A DNA stretch of 44,400 bases from Pirellula sp. (GTDB lineage Bacteria > Planctomycetota > Planctomycetia > Pirellulales > Pirellulaceae), in contig JAIPFP010000022.1 of assembly GCA_021736575.1 (NCBI GenBank), positions 1 through 44,400 of the forward strand, read 5' to 3'. A program made the position numbers and the translations under genes. Positions within the stretch are counted from its first letter, which is position 1. Every line of letters begins with the position of its first letter. Under the pieces are notes generated by a model. The model had not been told where the DNA came from. It searched no databases and worked only from the letters and a program-made list of their open reading frames with translations. This document shows, one piece after another, positions 1 to 6,355 of the stretch.

Positions 1-475
1 GTTCGCTTGCCCGGATTTCGCGGATACGTTCGAGAAGTTCGTCGAAGTAGTCTTTTCCGAAACGCGTGTTCAGTTTGAGTCGCTCATCATCAAGGACAAA
101 GCCTTTGACGATAAACTCGTTGAGAGTCTGGGTGGCCCAGATACGAAAAGCAGTCGCTTGAACGCTATTAACGCGATAGCCGACCGAAATAATGGCGTCC
201 AGGTTGTAAAACTCGATTTCCCGCGTAACCTCCCGATTTCCTTCGGTTTGAACTCTCCTAATTTTTTGGAGAGTTGCCTCAGGTTTCAACTCGCCAGAGG
301 CGTAAATCTCGCCGAGGTGGTAGCTTATGGTTCGTAAGTCGACGCCGAACAACTCAGCGATTTTCTTCTGATTCAGCCAAAATGTCTCTCCTTGATAGAG
401 GACGGAGATTTTCGAAGTCCCTTTTGGGGTTCGATAGAGGATCAAATCCCCTTCTTCAAAGTCTGCCTCACTCAT
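1..475 (-). CDS. RhuM-family (virulence RhuM-like) protein, 3' end beyond window
   Basis: The reading frame starts at ATG 475-473 and stays open to the left edge of the window, so only the first 158 residues are seen. A good ribosome site (AAAGGAG) lies a few bases upstream of the start. The visible protein has an N-terminal winged-helix-like part (FWLNQKKIAELFGVDLRT near residues 30-48) followed by the family's typical stretches on a tyrosine-bearing strand (EIEFYNLDAIISVGYRVNS) and RIWATQTLNEFIVKGF. These are hallmarks of the RhuM/DUF family first named in a Salmonella pathogenicity island and often found inside restriction-modification loci. The molecular role of the family is not established. 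It lies on the same strand just after a Mod methyltransferase remnant, which fits a defence-locus gene. Confidence 0.85.
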   Translation of the reverse strand, partial: MSEADFEEGDLILYRTPKGTSKISVLYQGETFWLNQKKIAELFGVDLRTISYHLGEIYASGELKPEATLQKIRRVQTEGNREVTREIEFYNLDAIISVGYRVNSVQATAFRIWATQTLNEFIVKGFVLDDERLKLNTRFGKDYFDELLERIREIRASE

Positions 476-509
476 AGCTCAACTCCTTTCCTGAACACTG
501 AAAACTCAC

Positions 510-1712
510 CTACACCGTCCTAAAGCTTGCAACGCCTTTGGTCTTGAACGTCTGAACGGCGTTTGCCTTGAGTTGGTCGTTCCCTGCAAAGCCTTCGTCG
601 AGGAACACAACTCTCTCAGGCTTGAGTTCGGCGATCGAACGAATCAGCCCCAGCGTCAGGTTGCCATCCAAGCAGATCATCAATGCGCCGCCTGCGATGC
701 TGTAGACGGTTTTGCCTTCGATGGTCTGTTGCTCAACGGGTGTCGTCAGAGGGAAGCCGCTTTTGAGAAGCAGTTCGTAGAGAATGTCTTCGGGCGTTCG
801 GTTATCGCGAATGTGGTCAATGTGCAAATCGAGCTGTCGCTCGACCTTTGCTGAGTCATGTTCAACTGAAGAATTCCAAGCATTGAAATTGGATTGGTCC
901 AGCTTGAAAACTCGGAAGCCGTTATCCTCGCTCTTTCTATCCAAGGCGAGCTTACCTTCCGCATCATCGGCAAATGACTGAATCACATTTCGAAGTCTCT
1001 GCTTCCCGATATCTGTCAGAAACTTTAGCTTTGGCTCGGGCTTTGGAAGTGGCTCGGGAAGTTGAACACAGATAAATTTACGATTGCCACCATCTTCTCT
1101 GTTTTGAGACATCACTGCGTGACCAGTAGTACACGATCCACCGAAGAAATCTAAGACAATGTCGTTTGATTCTGGTGAAGTTGCAAGCTGTAGAATTCGC
1201 CTGATTAAGCGAGTTGGTTTGACGGTATCTAGGACGTTCTCGGTGTTTTCGTATTTGACAAACTCGAGTAGTTCTTTTTTTGCTTCCTGTGTGTGACCTA
1301 CGTCAGAATAGAACCATAACGTCTGAGGGACCATTCCTTGCTTAACTTCCGTAAGGAAGCGTTTTAGCGAAGGCATGTTTGTTCCATTTTCACCCCACCA
1401 AATTCGATTGTCAGCATTCAGCTCATCAAAACGCGATTTATTCACAACCCAATATCGTCCCCTTGGTGGAGTGAATGAGTTTCCGCTTGGGCTAACCACT
1501 TCATATTGGCCATCTGCATAAGAATTTCTCGCTGTCATATCACCGGCTTTCCATTCGCCTCTGTGGTCACTGTCTGAGTTGCCGTATCTTGCATTTGCCT
1601 CTTCACTCCGAGGTAGAAGCGTTGGACGCCACGTTTCAGCGTTAAGAGCATAAACAACTACATAGTCGTGGTCCTCTGAAAAATGGCGAGCCGGTGCTTT
1701 CTCTCGGCCCAC
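510..1712 (-). pseudogene. C-terminal part of a type III-like adenine DNA methyltransferase (Mod), 5'-truncated
   Basis: The frame encodes about 390 residues of a beta-class N6-adenine methyltransferase from the point HFSEDHDYVVVYALNAETW onward. Motif I (SAM binding) is seen as DFFGGSCTTGHAV near residue 193, followed by NRKFICVQLPEP and a typical Mod C-terminal domain ending in a strand rich in hydrophobic residues. In this class the catalytic DPPY motif lies N-terminal to motif I, and it is absent here along with the usual first 200 or more residues. The apparent GTG start at 1712 lies inside the helicase-like frame on the same strand and is probably not a real start. I read the gene as the tail left after a deletion that fused it, out of frame, to the front of the helicase gene upstream. 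Confidence 0.8.
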
Positions 1713-2437
1713 AGTTGAGCAAGTAGCAGTCCAGCTTCGATCGTCTTTCCGAGCCCCACTTCGTCGGCAAGTATTGCTCCCTTGGACAGTGGATTTCGAA
1801 ACGCAAAAAGTGCAGCCTCAATTTGATGTGGATTCAAATCCACTTGTGCATCGGACAAGACAGCGGTCAACTTCCCAAGGTCGTTTGATGCGAATCGTCG
1901 CGTTAGCTCGTATGCCAAGTATTTTGCGTGATACGGTGTGGTAGGAATTTCAGCGGCAGGAAGCATGGAACGGTTCAAGCGCATTTCCAATGATTTGGAA
2001 ACGGGGGTGGAACTTGCAGAAGATTTCGCACTGTTATTCTGCTGATTTTGGGACTTGTCGGGTGATGGCGTCGGGTGTCCAAAGGGATAGAACCAAACCT
2101 GCCCGGGTTGCTGTTCTGGATTCGGAGGAACCGGTGAGTCGAAACGAATCGGGTCGGCGAGATGCCATTCGAATTCCCCGTCCTCCCCCGTGCAGTCGAC
2201 GATTTCAACACTACCGACAACAACGCCCTTGGGTACATCTTTCCAAGTGAAGCCGATTTCGGATTCAAGTTGTTGATCCGTTAGTCCGCTTTTGGTTGCA
2301 CTCGCATAGATGTACACTCGCCCACGAAAACGGCAGGGAATCGAACGATATTCAATCGTTTTTTCGCCTGTCATGATTTGTTCAGCCCACGGCTGCCGAA
2401 CGCTGATTGCTTTCCATTTCTCTAGATCGTGGGCCAT
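1658..2437 (-). pseudogene. ASCH domain fused to N-terminal part of SNF2-like helicase, 3'-truncated
   Basis: From ATG 2437 (chosen because MAHDLEKWKAISVRQPW is a natural ASCH-domain beginning) the protein shows an ASCH domain at residues 5-115 (ISVRQPWAEQIMTGEKTIEYR is the diagnostic start), a Ser/Asn/Gln-rich linker, then the front of a superfamily 2 helicase with PTTPYHAKYLAYELTRR, VDLNPHQIEAALFAF and the Walker A region ADEVGLGKTIEAGLL. The helicase stops only about 25 residues after Walker A; motifs Ia to VI are missing and the frame runs out of homology into the Mod remnant. Such helicases normally exceed 900 residues and sit next to Mod genes in type III-like or DISARM-like loci. ASCH domains are thought to bind RNA or modified nucleotides. 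The protein is very unlikely to be an active helicase. Confidence 0.78.
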
Positions 2438-2859
2438 CTGAACCAAAAATCCGAATCGTGCGGGAAATCTACCGTGCATCCAAGCATGGGCAAAACGGAG
2501 CTAAGCAACGTTTGCTTACCTATCCAACGTTTTGAAAGTACGGGAGGGCGTGACACCTTTGGTCACAGGTTCGAAATTCTAGCAGATTATTCGATTGAAA
2601 TGGTTCTTTGCCCCAAGTCGCGCCTTGGGTCGAACCGATCTTTTGGCCCCGTACATTGACACACGGCATTGACACGCGGCATTGACACACGGCATTGACA
2701 CACGGCCTTGACACACGGCCTTGACACACGGCCTTGACACACGGCCTTGACACACGGCACCAAGTTCTGCGGTCGCCCGAATGAATCGGGGCTTGTCTCT
2801 CACCCGAACCCGCGAATACATTTTTTATTGATGAACACCCTTTGCGAGCGGGGACCGGT
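2438..2859. other. Gene-free stretch between R-M remnant and cassette array
   Basis: No supported gene lies here. The stretch carries the 13-bp tandem repeat described separately and a weak CCCAAG/CTTGGG hairpin near 2613-2632. The frames open through it are short, low-complexity translations of the repeat. The left end of the lipoyl cassette should fall here, but no complete attC-like site could be recognised. Confidence 0.6.
2651..2761. repeat. 13-bp tandem repeat, seven full copies plus partial ends
   Basis: The unit ACACGGCATTGAC (first copies) or ACACGGCCTTGAC (later copies) is repeated head to tail at 2661, 2674, 2687, 2700, 2713, 2726 and 2739, with partial units on both sides. There are no spacers. 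Each copy boundary recreates TTGACAC, which contains a perfect bacterial -35 hexamer (TTGACA) in six of the copies. The split into two unit variants along the array suggests expansion by slippage. Confidence 0.95.
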
Positions 2860-3117
2860 TTACACGCCGCGTCGCATTGGTGTATCGCTAAGAACACAAA
2901 TAACAGTATCGATATCGACTGATATTCCCTCACTTACCAGTATTTCAACAAGATACCCCTGCTCCGGGATTTCGAAGTCCATACTAAACTCGTCGGTTTC
3001 TAATTCCAGTAATATATCACCAGCGCGAACCTTATCTCCAATTGTTTTGTGCCATCTGACGATGGTGCCTGAGGTCATAGTAGGACTTACTTGAGGCATT
3101 TTGATTAACGTTTCCAT
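2860..3117 (-). CDS. Stand-alone lipoyl-like domain protein without the lipoyl lysine (cassette gene)
   Basis: The frame from ATG 3117 encodes 85 residues that are nearly one complete biotinyl/lipoyl domain of the E2 type: KMPQVSPTMTSGTIVRWH at 6-23, GDKVRAGDILLELETDEF at 27-44, and GYLVEILVSEGISVDIDTVICVLSD at 54-78. In active E2 proteins the hairpin reads ETDKA and its lysine carries lipoate; here residue 43 is Glu and the next residue is Phe, so lipoylation is not expected. The domain ends where an E2 would continue into its linker, so this may be a truncated E2 start or a domain captured as a gene cassette. It follows a full attC-like site and a cassette leader shared with the pentapeptide cassette. 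The last residues (TPMRRGV) look non-homologous. Confidence 0.7.
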   Translation of the reverse strand: METLIKMPQVSPTMTSGTIVRWHKTIGDKVRAGDILLELETDEFSMDFEIPEQGYLVEILVSEGISVDIDTVICVLSDTPMRRGV

Positions 3118-3141
3118 AATATACATACCCATACATTTCGC

Positions 3142-3216
3142 TTCGCAGTGCTGCGCCCTACTCGTTTCCCAAAGCGGAGGGGTGTTCGGGTGATGCCCCT
3201 TTTTGTTTTTGCTTGT
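3142..3216 (-). repeat. Shared cassette leader, copy A
   Basis: Reading on the minus strand from the attC-like site toward the lipoyl gene, about 75-80 bases are nearly identical to the stretch at 3992-4074 in front of the pentapeptide gene. They include an A-rich start (CAAAAACAAAAAGGGGC) and a region that can pair (GGGGCATCACCC with parts of GAACACCCCTCC). Two unrelated genes therefore have the same 5' untranslated leader, which could carry a promoter or ribosome-recruiting function. This is inference from repetition only. Confidence 0.8.
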
Positions 3217-3300
3217 GCCCAACGGTTGCATGGATGCTGCCCTGCCTTGGCTTTGAGCACCGGGCATGGGCCGTGTAATCGAGCATGCAAACCGTTGGGC
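3217..3300 (-). repeat. attC-like integron recombination site 1 (84 bp)
   Basis: The site begins GCCCAAC (3217-3223) and ends GTTGGGC (3294-3300), matching the RYYYAAC and GTTRRRY boxes of integron attC sites. Inside these, GGTTGCATG (left) pairs with GCATGCAAACC (right), leaving one unpaired extra base on the right arm as written. In known attC sites the extra base is in the 5' arm (L''), which sets the cassette direction to the minus strand, the same as the genes. The interior holds further inverted segments (TGCCC and GGGCA). It is about 80 percent identical to the site at 5257-5337. Confidence 0.75.
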
Positions 3301-3343
3301 GGGTTTAATGGCTGTTCAAATACACCCATAGACGGGGGGTAGG

Positions 3344-3967
3344 CTACCTTATGACTCCTTCAAGGTTGGCTCCGCTAAGCTTGGCTCCGCTAAGGTTGGC
3401 TTCGCTAAGGACGGCTCCGCTAAGGTTGGCTCCGCTAAGGACGGCTCCGCTAAGGTCGGCTCCGCTAAGGTCGGCTCCGCTAAGGTCGGCTCCGCTAAGG
3501 TTGGCTCCGCTAAGGTCGGCTCCGCTAAGGTTGGCTCCGCTAAGGTCGGCTCCGCTAAGGTTGGCATTCATAAGGCCGGCGTCGCTAAGGGCCGCTCCGT
3601 TAAGGTTGACTCCGCCAAGGTGGACTCCGTCAAGGTTGGCTTCGCGAAGGTCGGCTCCTTCAAGGTGGGCTCCGCAAAGGTCGGCTTCTCTAAGGTCGGC
3701 TCGGCTAAGGTTGGCTAGGCTAAGGTTGGCTCCGCTAAGGTTGGCTGCGCTAAGGTTGGCTGCGCTAAGGTCGGCTTCGCGAAGGTCGGCTCCGCCAAAC
3801 TTGGCTTCACTAAGCTTCGTTCTGCTAAGCTTCGCTCTGCGAAGGTCGGCTCCGCTAAGGTCGACTCCGATAAGGTGGGCTGCGCTAAGGTGAACTCCGA
3901 TAAGGTCGGCTCCGCTAAAGTCTCTTTCACCTTTGGCGTATGCAGCCAATAATTCTTGTGCTGTCAT
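3344..3967 (-). CDS. Pentapeptide-repeat protein (cassette gene)
   Basis: The start at ATG 3967 is chosen because MTAQELLAAYAKGERDFSGADL is a common front for such proteins and GGAAG lies just upstream; ATG 3985 is an alternative. From about residue 20 to the end the protein is an unbroken series of five-residue units of the form A(D/N)LSG or A(N/D)LREA, which fold into a right-handed quadrilateral beta helix. Length (207 residues) is similar to Qnr and McbG proteins that mimic DNA and shield topoisomerases, but most members have no known function. At DNA level the gene is an in-frame 15-bp tandem repeat, so it can expand or contract. It ends just before attC-like site 1 and is preceded by the shared leader, consistent with a complete integron cassette. 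Confidence 0.9.
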   Translation of the reverse strand: MTAQELLAAYAKGERDFSGADLIGVHLSAAHLIGVDLSGADLRRAKLSRTKLSEAKFGGADLREADLSAANLSAANLSGANLSLANLSRADLREADLCGAHLEGADLREANLDGVHLGGVNLNGAALSDAGLMNANLSGADLSGANLSGADLSGANLSGADLSGADLSGADLSGAVLSGANLSGAVLSEANLSGAKLSGANLEGVIR

Positions 3968-3991
3968 GTTGCTTCCATTGCCCACAAATAA

Positions 3992-4074
3992 CGCTTCGCT
4001 TGGCAGTGCTGCGCCCTACTAGTTTCCCAAAGCGGAGGGGTGTTCGGGTGATGCCCCTTTTTGTTTTTGATTGT
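3992..4074 (-). repeat. Shared cassette leader, copy B
   Basis: This is the counterpart of the leader at 3142-3216, with only a few substitutions and a small insertion (TTCGCTTGGCAG against TTCGCAG). It connects the half attC-like site to the pentapeptide gene. Confidence 0.8.
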
Positions 4075-4112
4075 GCCAAACGGTTGCATGGATGCTGCCC
4101 CGCCTTGGCTTT
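4075..4112 (-). repeat. Half attC-like site
   Basis: The stretch GCCAAACGGTTGCATGGATG onward matches the left part of attC-like site 1 up to CCTTGGCTTT, then identity stops and the sequence continues into the 3' end of the TypA-like cassette. The box equivalent to GTTRRRY reads GTTTGGC on the minus strand, one base off consensus. No matching opposite arm is found before the TypA stop codon at 4175, so this site looks decayed or deleted. Confidence 0.65.
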
Positions 4113-4174
4113 CCTGCCTGCCTGTCTGAAAGGAATTTGCTTTTGGCCGGTGGCGTCATTGGCAGCGAAATGGC

Positions 4175-5161
4175 TTAATCTTCCACAATTTCATATGAAT
4201 TACGGGTGATTGTCCCCATTTTCGACTTCCTTTGTGTCGCATCTAAGACAATCTTCCGCATACGCAAACTCACAGGTGTAACTTCAATACACTCATCAGA
4301 ATTAATATAAGCCAACATCTCTGGTAGGAGCATGATTTTAGGTGGCGTTAAGTTGTAGGCTTCCTCAGAACCCGAAGCACGCATGTTTGATAAGGCTTTG
4401 CCCTTATTTACATTTATTTCCATGTCCTCGTTTCGGGTGTTTTCGCCAACAATCATTCCGCTATACACTTTTTGTTTTGGCTGTATATACATAATGCCTC
4501 TGTCTTGTAGTTTTGCCAAGGCGTAGCCTACGGCCTCTCCCGTTTCACTTGATACCAAAGCACCTTTTCTGTTTTTTTCTAAATCACTGTTGATTACTTC
4601 GTCATACTTTAAAAACTCCTGATTCAACACGCCAAATCCTCTTGTCGTTTGAGTCAATTCCTGGCTAAAACCAGTTAAGAATCGCAAGGCTACATGATAA
4701 ACTATTCTTGTGGTATCCGCCTCAGATTCAGACATCTCAATCATCACTCCTTTTCTCCGATTCAAGGCTTCAATTATTTCCCCACTGAAATCCGTTGGCG
4801 CATCAACAACAACCTCATAATAAGGTTCAAGCAATCTCTCGGGATTGTCTTTACTGCGTCTAAAAAGAATTTGTACCTTTGAAACGGTCAGTTCAAAACC
4901 TTCACGTCTCATGTTTTCAACCAAAACACCTAAATGCAATTCAGAATAGCCATATACTTCAAAAGTTTCGGAACTGTCTGTATCCTTGACCTTAATGGCG
5001 GTATTTGCATTAGCCTCGTCGTTAAGCCGCTCTCTTATCATTCGGCTGGTCAGTTTTGTTCCTTCTGTGCCTGCAAAGGCGGAAGTGTTTACTCCTACAT
5101 GGATGGATATCGTATAAGGATTCAAGGGTTTGGTAGGTATCACAGTTTTCTCACTTATCAC
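4175..5161 (-). CDS. C-terminal half of TypA/BipA-like translational GTPase, no GTPase domain (cassette gene)
   Basis: The frame covers EF-G-like domain III (NTSAFAGTEGTKLTSRMI), a domain V-like part with YSELHLGVLVENMRREGFEL, and the TypA-specific C-terminal domain with GALVSSETGEAVGYALAKL, MIVGENTRNEDMEINV and KALSNMRASGSEEAYNL. The G domain and domain II, about 300 residues in normal TypA, are absent. The frame stays open upstream into the attC-like site, but no ATG lies within the cassette before residue 40 of the frame; GTG 5161 is the best in-cassette start and overlaps the stop of a 32-codon leader frame that begins at ATG 5256, so translation could be coupled. Codons are AT-rich and the protein reads like a Bacteroidota TypA, unlike its neighbours, which suggests transfer. 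Function without GTPase is unknown; it may be a ribosome-binding fragment or a decaying gene. Confidence 0.75.
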   Translation of the reverse strand: MISEKTVIPTKPLNPYTISIHVGVNTSAFAGTEGTKLTSRMIRERLNDEANANTAIKVKDTDSSETFEVYGYSELHLGVLVENMRREGFELTVSKVQILFRRSKDNPERLLEPYYEVVVDAPTDFSGEIIEALNRRKGVMIEMSESEADTTRIVYHVALRFLTGFSQELTQTTRGFGVLNQEFLKYDEVINSDLEKNRKGALVSSETGEAVGYALAKLQDRGIMYIQPKQKVYSGMIVGENTRNEDMEINVNKGKALSNMRASGSEEAYNLTPPKIMLLPEMLAYINSDECIEVTPVSLRMRKIVLDATQRKSKMGTITRNSYEIVED

Positions 5162-5256
5162 ATAGTTGATGGATTGTTTAATCTGAAACGAATTTGCTTT
5201 TCGCGGGTGGTGCCATTGACGGGACGGGGAACGGGGAGAGGAGGGGGCTGTTTCAT
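5158..5256 (-). CDS. Possible 32-residue leader peptide of the TypA-like cassette
   Basis: The ATG at 5256 lies one base after the GTTGGGC box of the attC-like site, exactly where a cassette gene may start. It encodes a proline- and arginine-rich peptide (MKQPPPLPVPRPVNG...) and its TGA stop overlaps the GTG that could begin the TypA-like frame. The overlap suggests translational coupling, but the peptide has no recognisable homology and may be fortuitous. Confidence 0.3.
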   Translation of the reverse strand: MKQPPPLPVPRPVNGTTREKQIRFRLNNPSTM

Positions 5257-5337
5257 GCCCAACGGTTGCATGCATGTTGCCCTGCCTTGGTTTTGAGTGC
5301 CGGGCATGGGGCGCATCGAGCATGCAAACCGTTGGGC
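5257..5337 (-). repeat. attC-like integron recombination site 2 (81 bp)
   Basis: GCCCAAC at 5257-5263 and GTTGGGC at 5331-5337 bound an imperfect palindrome whose arms GGTTGCATGC and GCATGCAAACC pair with one bulged base, in the same place as in site 1. The two sites share their boundaries and most of their interior. Both are followed on the minus strand by a gene and preceded by a shared tail (GCCATTAAACCC), as expected for tandem cassettes. Confidence 0.75.
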
Positions 5338-5379
5338 GGGTTTAATGGCTGTTAAAATTCAACCACAGTCAGGGGTAGG

Positions 5380-5418
5380 CTACTTTATGGCTCCGATAAG
5401 GTTGGCTCCATCAAGGCC
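5380..5418 (-). pseudogene. C-terminal remnant of a second pentapeptide-repeat cassette gene
   Basis: The minus strand reads GLDGANLIGAIK then stop, closely matching the end of the intact pentapeptide gene (LSGANLEGVIR then stop). The 40 or so bases after the stop and up to the attC-like site are also homologous between the two. Upstream of codon 12 the match ends and the sequence becomes the 3' flank of the TerC gene, so only the tail of this cassette remains. It marks the right edge of the array. Confidence 0.7.
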
Positions 5419-5464
5419 TCGGCAGCATCGACTGTGATTTCGCTGATCGAACCTATTGGATGGA

Positions 5465-6355
5465 TCATTCCGTCTTTCGTTTGGATTGGATCAGCATGCG
5501 AATCGGCCAAATTAATACATACAAGAGCGAATTGATGGTTCTTGCAAACAACGCGAACATGTACCGAAAGAACATGGCGATTGGGCGAAAAACCGTTTGG
5601 ACGACAGGGAATTTTTCGTATGCCAAATGACCCAATAGGATCAGGAAAATCCCCCCAAATTTGAGCGGCTTTTGTATATGGAATGAATGGCTGTCTTCAT
5701 GAATGATCTTGTAATTGAAAACGGAGAGCTCCTGTTGTACGACCAAGTCCCAGTAGAGTTCCACGCAGAGTAGAGTCCCAACAAAGCCCACCAGCAAAAA
5801 AGCCGTATGCTCAAGCCAAGGATGCTTTGCAAGCAACTTGATGCAATAACCTGCAACCAATCGCAGCGTGATAATACCGATCGTAACTCCCAGGTACACG
5901 AGATAAATATTGGTCCTCGCAAACGCGACTGCCGCGACAACATTGTCAAAGCTCAAGCTCAAGTCAAGGAGCGCGATCATGGCGATCGTTTTTGCAAAAC
6001 TCTGCGGTGCTCTCGGTTCGGTACCCTCATACGCCTCATCCTCTAAGTTCTCCGAAAAGTGATTGCACATCAACCAAATAAGATACCCAGCTCCAAACGC
6101 CATGAGCCAATGGTTGTGGATGATATACGAGGCAAGCAGCAGCGCAAGGATTCGAAAGCCGTAGGCACCCGCGTAACCGATGGTGACGGCAAGCTTGCGA
6201 TTTTTCTCATCCAGTTGCGATGCCAAGGCAGCGATGGCCAACGCATTATCGACCGACAAGAGTCCCTCGATTACCACTAAGGCCGCGACCACATACAGGG
6301 CTTCCCGAGTGAAGATCGATGAAAAATCTGCCTGGGCTAGCATGTCAAATAGCAT
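5465..6355 (-). CDS. TerC/Alx-family integral membrane protein
   Basis: The 296-residue protein has seven or more hydrophobic segments and both copies of the TerC signature, EGLLSVDNALAIAALA near residue 30 and DLSLSFDNVVAAVAFA near residue 130, whose acidic residues in the membrane are thought to bind metal ions. TerC and Alx proteins export manganese or other metals across the inner membrane; older names link them to tellurium resistance. Its ATG overlaps the stop codon of bioB by one base (TAATG), so the two genes are almost surely cotranscribed and translation is coupled. A C-terminal basic tail (PIRMLIQSKRKTE) should be cytoplasmic. Confidence 0.9.
   Translation of the reverse strand: MLFDMLAQADFSSIFTREALYVVAALVVIEGLLSVDNALAIAALASQLDEKNRKLAVTIGYAGAYGFRILALLLASYIIHNHWLMAFGAGYLIWLMCNHFSENLEDEAYEGTEPRAPQSFAKTIAMIALLDLSLSFDNVVAAVAFARTNIYLVYLGVTIGIITLRLVAGYCIKLLAKHPWLEHTAFLLVGFVGTLLCVELYWDLVVQQELSVFNYKIIHEDSHSFHIQKPLKFGGIFLILLGHLAYEKFPVVQTVFRPIAMFFRYMFALFARTINSLLYVLIWPIRMLIQSKRKTE

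Noticed and set aside
2651-2761. CRISPR array
   Set aside because: The 13-bp units are contiguous, with no spacers and no cas genes nearby.
3351-3893. 180-residue Leu/Pro/Arg-rich plus-strand frame
   Set aside because: It is the antisense shadow of the 15-bp pentapeptide-coding repeat.
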